A stretch of DNA of 11,695 nucleotides. Source: an uncultured beta proteobacterium. Its GTDB lineage: Bacteria; Pseudomonadota; Gammaproteobacteria; Burkholderiales; Burkholderiaceae_C. Of the stretch, positions 1 to 7,564 are shown one piece after another. The stretch is from positions 1-11,695 of the forward strand of contig CAIXMC010000383.1 in assembly GCA_903920405.1 (NCBI GenBank). Direction: 5' to 3'. A model generated the notes under the pieces. That model was not told the origin of the DNA. It made no database searches and saw only the letters and a program-made list of their open reading frames with translations. The number at the start of each line of letters is the position of its first letter. Position 1 is the stretch's first letter. The position numbers and the translations under genes are program-made.

Positions 1-108
1 CATAAGGAACTTAAAATATGGGAAAAAGCAAACATTCCATACACAGTACGCAAGAAACGTCGGGCTTTTTTTGATAATATTAATATCCAAAAAGCGGGTA
101 AAACGTAA
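1..108 (+). CDS. 3' end of an unidentified gene (partial)
   Basis: Frame 1 is open from the first base and ends at a TAA at 106-108, giving 35 residues with no start in the window. The tail is strongly basic and aromatic, containing IWEKANIPYTVRKKRRAFF and ending QKAGKT. This looks like a real protein C-terminus, perhaps of a small nucleic-acid-binding or phage/plasmid-type protein, but I do not recognise the family. No terminator hairpin follows closely. The short length means a chance open frame cannot be excluded. Confidence 0.4.
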   Translation, partial: HKELKIWEKANIPYTVRKKRRAFFDNINIQKAGKT

Positions 109-547
109 CGCGAACATATACCTAAATTTCGACAGCCTACGGCACGCCCCAAATGGCATGTCTAACCGTGGTTATTGGTTACAGATGGCAGTGGTTTGCC
201 ATACTGCTAGAGCGTTAATACTAAAGATGACGGCTGACACCTATAGCTAGCTCTATTGTTTTTGCACATGGGGTGCAACAGTTAAAGACAATTTTGAAAT
301 GTTCTAGAGTGCAGAAATTCAGATTCACATAGAGTAAATATGGTTACTGTGACTTCTCACAAAAAATAATATCATATTTTCTTATCGGTAGAAATTTAAA
401 ATAATTAAATTTTTTCAAAAATTGAAATCAGATTACGATCTCAACGCAGTAGTTTCAAAGTTGCAATTTGATCATTGCTGTATTTATAAACTTAACATCG
501 CATGAATGATATTTCTTTTATTTAACTGCGAAAATGAGTAAACCATT

Positions 548-582
548 TTGTCATTAGTCTTGGATGACAAGGGCTTTGTCAT
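548..582. repeat. Three alternating TTGTCAT/ATGACAA 7-mers
   Basis: TTGTCAT occurs at 548-554, its exact reverse complement ATGACAA at 564-570, and TTGTCAT again at 576-582. The centres are 16 and 12 bases apart. The arrangement could be a hairpin or a cluster of binding half-sites, but no intact gene lies next to it. In AT-rich DNA a 7-mer pair can arise by chance. Confidence 0.3.
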
Positions 583-661
583 GAACTGGTGTGCAACTGT
601 TTAGACTTTCTACCGCTTGCTTAGAATATTGACACCATGTAACGCCGCAGTTTTTCCGCAT

Positions 662-675
662 TTGATATAGGTCAA
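662..675. promoter_or_regulatory. FNR/Anr-like palindrome
   Basis: TTGATATAGGTCAA fits the FNR/Anr half-site arrangement TTGAT-N4-(A/G)TCAA used for oxygen-responsive control in proteobacteria. The bases just downstream show no well-spaced -10 element and no intact gene follows, so it may be the surviving operator of a decayed gene or a chance match. Confidence 0.2.
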
Positions 676-1544
676 AACTTACAAATATTATCTCAAGTTG
701 ACACGGGTAGATTTGACAAAATGGATATGATGTCTAATTAGTTATGATGGTGTTGCCATTTAGTAAATACAGATGACGAGGTTTTGGCTCTCATGGCGAA
801 CAATGTTGAAGCCTAAGACACAACCGAAAGGTAGTACTTGTCTCCACTGAAGCAATTGATGAAACAATCATCTTTCACCACAACGCTAAAGACTTCACAG
901 ATTTTTTTCAAGTCCTACGATCAACCCAATGTGGCTTAAATTCAAAGCACATGACCGTATTTACTTTATTGCAATCGCTAAGTTGGTAATAATAAGTTAT
1001 ATACTTTCATTGGCATCGTAAGTGGTTGCTTTATATAAGAATTAATACCATTTATATGTATCTAATTTATAGTCACAAACTTAAGTGCATGATCCCATGA
1101 TGCAGTCAGACCAAATCGTATCGCCAATTTATTTTAACCAATTGTTAATACGAAAAATTATTATTTCTGTTATAAATCTAAAGACTAGATATTATTTCCG
1201 TTACCCTCCTTGATGATTTCATGGGTATTGGCTTCATCTTATCAGTTCTTTACCATCGAAACAATTGTCCCGTTCGTTCAAGAACTCACCTCATGGAATA
1301 TGGGGCAGCATCGCTCTCTCTAACGCATTAGAAATTTTCGCATGAAAGCTCAATTACAGACGGCCCCGGCTTTTCTCTAAATCACCACTTAACTAATTGA
1401 TTTTGTTGTGTAATTGTGATTATTGGACAATTAGACATTCTGGAAAAAATTAATATATTGATTTATATGAATTATTTTTCTCGAAACTACAGTTCATCTA
1501 CCAAATTCTGTCCAAAACTTAGCCACATTTCATTGCCATTCCGG

Positions 1545-1680
1545 GGAGGTCTGAATTACCTGGAGCATGATCCTCACGTTCTCCATGGGTCTAAGGTTAC
1601 TGCCCATAATGAATTGTCGGCTGTTCACTGCTGTCACTGGTCACCATGCCACTCCGAGAGCACCATCTGCGATTTATAGA
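1545..1680. other. GC-richer patch in the AT-rich desert, possible gene or IS remnant
   Basis: By hand count 1561-1620 has 29 of 60 G+C and 1621-1680 has 31 of 60, against about 12% around 361-420. Both strands have short open frames here, for example a minus-strand frame ending at a TGA around 1530 with residues VNSRQFIMGSNLRPMENV. None has a usable start signal or a family I recognise. The patch most resembles a fragment of foreign or formerly coding DNA. Confidence 0.25.
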
Positions 1681-2084
1681 AATATTCGTAACAATAAATG
1701 CACATCCGAAATACGCTATGAAGCAAATAAATAATGCTGTTAAATGAACAGCCCATATTTCCTTGACTTTTGATGAGTCATGAAATCTTTGTTGATTATT
1801 CATGCTAATATTAAGGTATGAAACTTATATTTCAATCTTATGTTATCCGCTTGATATGATTTTAGTGAAATATTTCGTTCCTAATGGAGACGATAGTAAG
1901 CTGTTAACATCAAGTTTTCAACTTCACAAATTCAATAACAACAGGACTTATTCAATATTGATGTTCAGAATTTCCAAATATCATTTTAAATTAATAAAAC
2001 TTAAGGCAATGAACTTAACAAACACATTTATTTTGGGAGAATTTTTTTATGACGATGAACACGCAAATGGGTTCATGCCAAGTT

Positions 2085-2225
2085 GACATGCCTGCACGAA
2101 ACCATGCAGACAAGATGTGACACGCTAAAGAGCGTTAAAGCGAATTAGTCCGTAGGACTGCTAACCAAGTTGGATCCAAAAGACACAACCAATTTTATTG
2201 GAACCTTCCCGCCTTTGAGGGCGAA
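2085..2225. other. Cluster of short hairpins, possible structured element
   Basis: Several short inverted repeats lie close together: CTGCA/TGCAG separated by 8 bases, CGCT/AGCG, GTCC-gta-GGAC, CCAAT-ttt-ATTGG and CGCC/GGCG. The stretch is GC-richer than its surroundings and has no long open frame. It could be a small RNA, a recombination site or decayed DNA. It matches no tRNA or riboswitch I know. Confidence 0.2.
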
Positions 2226-2310
2226 AAAATTCCTTGTATGAAATTGAAAAGAAATTCTTATCAATCAAAAAGTTTTTCATTCCCCATCAGGGGCTGTTTG
2301 AACCCTCATT

Positions 2311-2541
2311 CTAAACCAGCAATTCAATAGAAATTTCACATTTTTCAATGCATATTGAATTTATTCGTTGCGTCACGGCGTTGCGTGGGATTTGTTGCGC
2401 AAGATAAAGATAAAAGTGCAGTCTCTCCTTTGTAAAACCACAGGATTTTTTGACCTCTTTTTTATTACATAGCGAAGCATTTTTACCAAAAGTCCGAAAC
2501 CCGTAGTGCTTGTCATCATCTATTTTTGCCAAGAATGGCAT
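2311..2541 (-). CDS. Small hypothetical protein, 76 aa
   Basis: This minus-strand frame runs from an ATG at 2541-2539 to a TAG at 2313-2311. It has an excellent Shine-Dalgarno, AAGGAG (complement of 2553-2548), with 6 bases before the ATG; that is the main reason to call it. The product is basic and contains three cysteines in KNASLCNKKEVKKSCGF plus one near the C-terminus in SICIEKCEIS (with a further Cys). No signal peptide or membrane segment is evident and no family is recognised. Downstream on the minus strand a short CCCC-tgat-GGGG hairpin (2293-2282) is followed by a T-containing run, a weak possible terminator. It could also be the 5' remnant of a longer lost gene. Confidence 0.35.
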   Translation of the reverse strand: MPFLAKIDDDKHYGFRTFGKNASLCNKKEVKKSCGFTKERLHFYLYLAQQIPRNAVTQRINSICIEKCEISIELLV

Positions 2542-2547
2542 AAATCA

Positions 2548-2553
2548 CTCCTT
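2548..2553 (-). promoter_or_regulatory. Shine-Dalgarno AAGGAG for the 76-aa ORF
   Basis: The complement of 2553-2548 reads AAGGAG, with six bases (TGATTT) before the ATG. It is the best ribosome binding site in the first 3.4 kb and decides the start of the small minus-strand ORF. Confidence 0.45.
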
Positions 2554-2820
2554 GAGTTGTCATCACACAAAATTCCCAAAGGTTGCTTGCCAGTTCAATT
2601 GAAACCAGTCGTAATCGCAAAATATTGCATTGGCTCTACATCGTCGAATGCTGTGACGGAAATAAAGGTGTCAAATAATTACGCTACCCGTTGCGGTCAG
2701 AACACTACGGTGTCTGTTGTTGAGTGTTCAGATTGAAGATGCAAAATATCTGTCAGTTTCACAGGTATGTCAGCGAGAAGTCGTCAAAAGGCTGTTCTGG
2801 ATCATTTACTACTGCTACTT

Positions 2821-2886
2821 TTGCTATTCTTGCTATTGTTGTTGGGTTCGGTAGAGTTTCGGTAGCAACAATAGCAGAAATAGCAG
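2821..2886. repeat. Long imperfect inverted repeat, 21-bp arms
   Basis: Bases 2821-2841 can pair with 2866-2886. I count 18 Watson-Crick pairs, 2 G-T wobbles and 1 mismatch, with a 24-base loop (2842-2865). The 11 inner pairs (TGCTATTGTTG with CAACAATAGCA) are perfect. The arms are built from repeated GCTATT/AATAGC units. No long T run follows on either strand, so a simple intrinsic terminator is not indicated. Confidence 0.7.
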
Positions 2887-3113
2887 TAGCAGATCACATC
2901 AAACTCATGATGAAGCCACAATCACAGACATCTCAGAAGTAGCAGTATAATTTAGATGGAGTATGGATATTATTTTTTGGAAAACTATAATTACACCTAT
3001 AAGTCAATATTAACCCACATGAAGATTTTTACAACATTTGCTAATCGCTTTTATTGAGATTGTCAAATCTACTATGTTATGACTCACACATCTTGTTCGG
3101 TATTTGTTAAGTA

Positions 3114-3141
3114 TTGAGCTAAGACATGTGTATGGCATAAT
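3114..3141 (+). promoter_or_regulatory. Candidate sigma-70 promoter upstream of the helicase operon
   Basis: TTGAGC at 3114-3119 and CATAAT at 3136-3141 are separated by 16 bases, matching 4 of 6 and 5 of 6 consensus positions. It would give a leader of about 300 nt before the helicase start. Matches of this quality are common in AT-rich DNA, so this is tentative. Confidence 0.2.
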
Positions 3142-3245
3142 CTGTCCCATTTTTTGAAGACTACTAACAAAAAATGATTTTCCTTATTTCCTTTGAGAAA
3201 TTTCTGAATTTTGACTATCTGACCATCAACTAAATCTATTCCGTC

Positions 3246-3440
3246 CTAAATATTTTCATCAGCAAGTCTGTATTTCAACACACCACAGCCGTTATCCATC
3301 TGCCGATTGATTTTTGAGCGGAACGCAGTCAGACTTCCCCCGTTCTTCAATACGATGCTGCTCATGACGACCGTTTCTAAACCAAAATCAGCCTTGCGGC
3401 TGGTTAAGATGCTTGCCTGTTCTGTGGTCAGGGTAACTTC
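3246..3440 (-). pseudogene. Minus-strand coding-like fragment, 64 aa C-terminal remnant
   Basis: Read on the minus strand from 3440, the sequence is open for 64 codons to a TAG at 3248-3246. It starts EVTLTTEQASILTSRKADFG and contains LKNGGSLTAFRSKINRQ. Codon choice (CTG, ACC, CAG, ATC, AGC, GTC) resembles the GC-richer genes downstream and not the AT-rich desert. The frame continues without a start to a TGA at 3473-3471, inside the helicase gene. It therefore looks like the 3' end of an older gene cut off where the helicase operon begins. I do not recognise the family. A competing plus-strand frame (3307-3489) has no better support. Confidence 0.3.
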
Positions 3441-3451
3441 AAAAAAAGTGC

Positions 3452-6400
3452 ATGAAATTAATCGACAACATCAACGAATTGCTGGGTGATGACTTCAAAA
3501 GGTCGATCAGGCCCGGTTCACGTTTGCGCGTTGCTGCTTCCTGCTTCTCCATCTACGCATTTGAAGCACTGAAACGTGAGCTGGAAACAGTCGAGTCGTT
3601 TGAGTTCATATTCACTGCCCCCACATTTTCTGCCGATGCCGTCACGGACGTCGTCAAAAAGGAGCGCCGAGAGTTTCACATCCCCAAAACCGACAGAGAG
3701 CGTGGTTTGTATGGCACTGAGTTTGAAATTCAACTTAAAAACAAACTGACTCAGCGTGCCATTGCCAGGGAATGTGCTGATTGGATGCGTCGCAAAGCCA
3801 ACTTTCGATCCAACCGGGGCACCGCACCGATGCAACAGTTTGCAACCGTGCAAACACAAGCCGCTTCAACCGTTTACATGCCCATTCACGGTTTCACCGC
3901 TGTGGACTTGGGTTACCAGCATGGTGATGCAGTCTCCAACATTGTCAATAAATTTGATGAACCAGAGCACACCGGAATTTTTTTGAGCTTGTTCAACCAG
4001 ATTTGGAATGATCCAGACAAGCTGGAAGATGTGACCCGTCATGTTTGTGACCACATCGCTTCGGTCTATCAAGAAAACTCACCAGAGCGCATTTACTTCT
4101 TGATGCTCTACAACATCTTCAACGAGTTTCTGGAAGACCTGAATGAAGACATGCTTCCCAATGATCGCACGGGCTACCAAGAAACGCTGGTATGGAAAAA
4201 GCTGTTTAACTTTCAGCGTGATGCAGCTACGGGCATCATCAACAAGCTGGAGACCTTCAATGGGTGCATCCTGGCCGACAGTGTCGGTCTTGGCAAGACA
4301 TTCACTGCCTTGGCGGTCATCAAGTATTATGAATTGCGAAACCGGTCTGTGCTGGTGTTGTGTCCGAAGAAACTTGCTGACAACTGGCTCACCTACAACC
4401 GAAACCTCAAAACCAACCTATTTGCCAAGGATCGGTTGAATTACGATGTGCTTTGCCATACTGATTTGCAGCGTACCAGCGGAGAATCGTTTGGCACACC
4501 CTTAAATCGTGTGAATTGGGGCAATTACGACTTGGTGGTCATTGACGAATCGCACAATTTTCGCAACAACGATGTCTTCAAGGACAGAGAGACACGCTAC
4601 CAAAAATTGATGAATTCAGTCATCTTGCAGGGTGTTAAAACCAAGGTGCTGATGCTGTCTGCAACGCCGGTCAACAATCGCTTTAACGACCTACGCAACC
4701 AGCTTGCGTTGGCTTATGAAGGCAACGCTGGTCTGCTGGGTGACAAACTGCGCACCAAAAGAGACATTGACGAAATTTTTCGCAGAGCGCAAGCCGCGTT
4801 CAATGCTTGGACCAAGTTAGCACCCGAAGAACGCACGGCGGATGCCATATTGAGTGCGCTGAACTTTGACTTTTTTGAACTCCTCGACAGCGTCACCATC
4901 GCTCGTTCACGCAAGCACATTGAAGCGTTCTACGACACACAAGACATTGGCAAATTCCCTAAACGATTGAAACCACTGTCCTTTCACTGTCCGCTGACAC
5001 AACTGACCAACGTTGTAGGTTTCAACGAAATCTTCAACCGGCTGTCGATGCTGAAACTGGCGGTGTATGCACCCATCAGTTACGTCCTGCCCAGTCGTCT
5101 CAAAAAATACGAAGCTCTTTACGATACCGAGGTCAACCGTGGTGGTGGAAAACTCAAGCAGGCGGATCGAGAAAAAAGCTTGCAGGCGCTGATGACCATC
5201 AACCTGCTCAAACGACTGGAAAGCTCGGTTGCATCATTTCGGCTGACATTGCAAAGCCTGAAAAAAAACCACCAAAGTGCCTTGGCCAAGATCGCCAAAT
5301 TCACGCAAACTGGCCAGGCGGTCACGATGGATGACTTGACGAACGTGTTTGAAGATGCTGATTTTGACGATGAGGTCTCGCCTGATCTGAATGACGATCC
5401 CAGTGACAACTGCACCGGCGGCAAAGTGCAAATCAACTTGGGCGATATGGATTTGAAGTCATGGGGTTACGACTTGGCAGTTGATTTGTCCGTGATTGAT
5501 TCGCTGTTGTCCGAAATGGCAAAAATCACACCTGCTGACGATGCAAAACTCCAGCACCTCAAAAGCCTGGTGGATCAAAAACTGACGAACCCCATCAATC
5601 CTGACAATCGAAAGCTGCTGATATTCACTGCATTCGCTGACACCGCCAACTACCTCTACGACAACCTGGCAGTCAGTTTGTTTCAAAAACATGGCTTGTA
5701 CACTGGCAAAGTCACAGGCACAGATGTTCCCAAAACCACGTTGAAACTGGCTGTGAACCCCCGACAGGGTATCGACTTTCAAACCATGCTCACGTTGTTT
5801 GCACCTCGTTCCAAGGAAAAAGCGGTGATTCTGCCCAATGAGCCGGGTGAAATTGATATTCTGATCGGTACGGACTGCATCTCAGAGGGACAGAACCTGC
5901 AAGACTGCGATACCGTCATCAACTACGACATTCACTGGAACCCGGTTCGCATCATCCAACGCTTTGGTCGCATTGATCGGATTGGCTCACCCAACGCTTG
6001 CATTCAACTGGTCAACTACTGGCCTGACATAACGCTTGACGAATACATTCGGCTAAAAGACAGGGTTGAAAGCCGAATGATGATTGCAGACGTGACAGCC
6101 ACGGGTGACGACAACGTACTCTCAGCACAGGCCAACGACGTGGCTTATCGCAAAGAGCAATTGCGCCGCTTGCAAGAAGAAGTCATTGAAATGGAAGACC
6201 TGAAAACCGGTGTTTCCATCACCGATTTGGGGCTGAACGACTTTCGCATGGACTTGCTCAACCACGTTAAAAGCAACGGTGATTTGTCCAAACTTCCCAA
6301 TGGGTTACATGCAGTGGTTCCTGCCGACGAAGACAAGGGCTTGTTGCCCGGTGTCATTTTTACGCTAAAAAATCGGCAACTCTGCAACCATACCGGCATT

Positions 6401-6778
6401 CAGGGCAGTACCAACGCACTGCAGCACAACCGTCTGCATCCTTTCTATTTGGTGTACATCGGGCGTGATGGCAACATCATCACCCAGCACACCGAAGTCA
6501 AACGTTTGCTGGATTTGGCGCGCAGTGCGTGCAAAGGTCGCAATGCGCCTGTTGTTGCTGCTTGTGAACCGTTTAACGCGGCCACAGACGATGGTCGCAA
6601 CATGCAGGTGTATTCCAGGCTCTTGGATCAAGCCATTCACTCCATGATTGAGCGCGAACAAGATCAGGAGCTTGACAGCCTGTTTGCACCGGGAACTACC
6701 ACGGCACTGACGAATAAAATGGCTGGGCTGAACGATTTTGAGTTGGTGAGTTTTTTGGTGATTCAGGCACTCGCATGA
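3452..6778 (+). CDS. SNF2-type DEAD/DEAH-box helicase with PLD-like N-terminal region
   Basis: This 1108-aa superfamily 2 ATPase is expected to translocate on DNA as the motor of a defence complex. Residues 20-60 (RLRVAASCFSIYAFEAL) resemble the N-terminal phospholipase-D-like region found in this helicase family, but I see no HxKxxxxD motif. Helicase motifs run in order: motif I DSVGLGKT (276-283), motif II DESH (365-368), motif III SATP (403-406), a helicase-C segment LIFTAF (723-728), motif V IGTDCISEGQNL (805-816) and motif VI QRFGRIDRIG (836-845). An acidic linker (about 632-653, DADFDDE and DLNDDPSD) lies between the lobes. The start MKLIDNINELLGDD fits the family, although no good Shine-Dalgarno precedes it. 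The stop overlaps the DUF4391 start, so the two are probably translationally coupled. It is probably not a drm gene: no DISARM partners are present. Confidence 0.93.
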   Translation: MKLIDNINELLGDDFKRSIRPGSRLRVAASCFSIYAFEALKRELETVESFEFIFTAPTFSADAVTDVVKKERREFHIPKTDRERGLYGTEFEIQLKNKLTQRAIARECADWMRRKANFRSNRGTAPMQQFATVQTQAASTVYMPIHGFTAVDLGYQHGDAVSNIVNKFDEPEHTGIFLSLFNQIWNDPDKLEDVTRHVCDHIASVYQENSPERIYFLMLYNIFNEFLEDLNEDMLPNDRTGYQETLVWKKLFNFQRDAATGIINKLETFNGCILADSVGLGKTFTALAVIKYYELRNRSVLVLCPKKLADNWLTYNRNLKTNLFAKDRLNYDVLCHTDLQRTSGESFGTPLNRVNWGNYDLVVIDESHNFRNNDVFKDRETRYQKLMNSVILQGVKTKVLMLSATPVNNRFNDLRNQLALAYEGNAGLLGDKLRTKRDIDEIFRRAQAAFNAWTKLAPEERTADAILSALNFDFFELLDSVTIARSRKHIEAFYDTQDIGKFPKRLKPLSFHCPLTQLTNVVGFNEIFNRLSMLKLAVYAPISYVLPSRLKKYEALYDTEVNRGGGKLKQADREKSLQALMTINLLKRLESSVASFRLTLQSLKKNHQSALAKIAKFTQTGQAVTMDDLTNVFEDADFDDEVSPDLNDDPSDNCTGGKVQINLGDMDLKSWGYDLAVDLSVIDSLLSEMAKITPADDAKLQHLKSLVDQKLTNPINPDNRKLLIFTAFADTANYLYDNLAVSLFQKHGLYTGKVTGTDVPKTTLKLAVNPRQGIDFQTMLTLFAPRSKEKAVILPNEPGEIDILIGTDCISEGQNLQDCDTVINYDIHWNPVRIIQRFGRIDRIGSPNACIQLVNYWPDITLDEYIRLKDRVESRMMIADVTATGDDNVLSAQANDVAYRKEQLRRLQEEVIEMEDLKTGVSITDLGLNDFRMDLLNHVKSNGDLSKLPNGLHAVVPADEDKGLLPGVIFTLKNRQLCNHTGIQGSTNALQHNRLHPFYLVYIGRDGNIITQHTEVKRLLDLARSACKGRNAPVVAACEPFNAATDDGRNMQVYSRLLDQAIHSMIEREQDQELDSLFAPGTTTALTNKMAGLNDFELVSFLVIQALA

Positions 6779-7455
6779 GTTCAACTTTGACCGCAAAGGC
6801 GTTGTTTGCCTGGCCAGTTCATGCAGCAGTCAATCGCCTTGTACCGAAAAACAAAATTTATGCCCACACCAAACCCACGGCTGCACTACGTTCGCTGTTT
6901 GTCACACAAATAGAGCAGATCACCTGGGCTTACAAGCTTGCGCCAGAAACCATCAACTTGCCCGCCAGACCGACTGTGCCTGAAATTGACATCTTTGAGC
7001 TGACGCTTAAAACCCCTGAGCTTGATCATGCGGTGCTGCGTTGCATTGACAAAGCCATGCCTCGGCCTATGCTGTTCAACTTGCGCTTTGAATGTCGCAC
7101 GCAAGCAGTGGCGGCTTTCAAACGCCCCAGTGAGGCCAACGCCAGTCAATGGGTGGTAGGTGATTACCATGCATCACCTTGGCAAGCAGACAGCCTGGCT
7201 CGACCTGGTTTGCCGATGGCTTTGGACTTGGAGGGTTTGTATGAACAATTGATACGCCAGCATTTGAGTGTGCCAGCTCGCCAGGGGGAAACATTGCAAG
7301 AGCAACTCGACCGATTGGCTGAACTCCACAGCAAGCAGCTTCTTGCCAATAAGCTATTGCATCGAATGGCGAAAGAGAAGCAGTTCAACCGCAAGGTCAT
7401 GATGAACGCCGAACTGCGCAACCTGCAACAATCCATCGGTAAGCTGATGGATTGA
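6775..7455 (+). CDS. DUF4391 domain protein
   Basis: This 226-aa protein starts inside the helicase stop (ATGA at 6775-6778). The N-terminal half has the features I associate with DUF4391: an N-terminal basic segment VPKNKIYAHTK (about residues 24-34), QITWAYKLAPETINLPA (about 48-64), an IDIFELTLK strand, and AVLRCIDKAMPRPMLFNLRF (about 86-105). Residues 165-226 are rich in Leu, Gln, Glu and Lys and probably form a helical or coiled-coil tail (ETLQEQLDRLAELHSKQLL). DUF4391 proteins are typically found between a helicase like its neighbour and a type III Mod gene. The biochemical role is unknown; a bridging subunit between helicase and methylase is an inference. There are no membrane segments or signal peptide. 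Confidence 0.85.
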   Translation: MSSTLTAKALFAWPVHAAVNRLVPKNKIYAHTKPTAALRSLFVTQIEQITWAYKLAPETINLPARPTVPEIDIFELTLKTPELDHAVLRCIDKAMPRPMLFNLRFECRTQAVAAFKRPSEANASQWVVGDYHASPWQADSLARPGLPMALDLEGLYEQLIRQHLSVPARQGETLQEQLDRLAELHSKQLLANKLLHRMAKEKQFNRKVMMNAELRNLQQSIGKLMD

Positions 7456-7477
7456 AAATGTCACCACCAGCTTCCCC

Positions 7478-7502
7478 GGTAGCTATATTTTATATAGCTA
7501 CC
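7478..7502. promoter_or_regulatory. Perfect 10-bp stem-loop between DUF4391 and mod
   Basis: GGTAGCTATA at 7478-7487 pairs exactly with TATAGCTACC at 7493-7502 around a 5-base loop TTTTA. It lies 22 bases after the DUF4391 stop. It could act as a weak terminator or attenuator or protect mRNA ends, but no U-tract follows on the plus strand. It overlaps the left end of the intergenic repeat. Confidence 0.7.
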
Positions 7503-7535
7503 TACGCAGTATCCATCAGCGTTAGAGGCCAATTT
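7489..7535 (+). repeat. Comamonadaceae-type intergenic repeat, copy 1
   Basis: This 47-base segment aligns without gaps to 11390-11436 with 36 identities. The conserved ends are TTTAT.TAGCTAC and GCG.TAGAGGCCAATTT; the centre is variable. Elements with this TAGCT...GCGCTAGAGGCC pattern are frequent between genes in Rhodoferax/Polaromonas-like genomes (recognised from memory). Here it separates DUF4391 from mod. Confidence 0.65.
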
Positions 7536-7564
7536 CTTGCCTAAAAAAAAGACCTTCGATAGCC

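Larger units (their letters stand above)
109..2310. other. Long AT-rich stretch without convincing genes
   Basis: No frame longer than about 95 codons occurs here, and none has a clear ribosome binding site or a recognisable domain. Composition is very AT-rich in places: 7 of 60 bases are G or C at 361-420. There are GC-richer patches near 1200-1370, 1545-1680 and 2085-2230. The patches may be remnants of decayed genes or inserted elements. Small inverted repeats and one FNR-like site are listed separately. A gene desert of over 2 kb is unusual for a bacterial chromosome and fits an eroded island edge. Confidence 0.6.
2542..3245. other. Region without a convincing gene, carrying a strong hairpin
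   Basis: Two short plus-strand frames of about 70-75 codons occur here, at 2506-2736 and 2724-2942. Neither has a good ribosome binding site or a recognised domain. The second ends in an Ala/Val/Ile-rich tract (VATIAEIAVADH) that is encoded by the hairpin at 2821-2886. Such Ala/Thr/Val tracts occur in some plasmid and phage proteins of this bacterial group, so a decayed mobile gene is possible, but I cannot support a call. Confidence 0.4.

Noticed and set aside
1416..1803. Overlapping short ORFs on both strands (87 aa plus, 68 aa minus with a hydrophobic stretch)
   Set aside because: No ribosome binding site on either, odd composition (runs of His, Cys and Ser on the plus strand), and no family recognised. 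They mutually overlap in a patch that looks like a remnant.
1802..2086. 94-aa plus-strand ORF
   Set aside because: AT-rich random-looking composition, no Shine-Dalgarno, and no domain.
2085..2225. tRNA or integron attC site
   Set aside because: Several short hairpins are present but no cloverleaf with a T-loop could be drawn and the attC R'/R'' boxes do not match.
3307..3489. 60-aa plus-strand ORF overlapping the helicase start
   Set aside because: Runs into the helicase gene in another frame and lacks a start signal. The opposite strand has better coding composition over the same bases.
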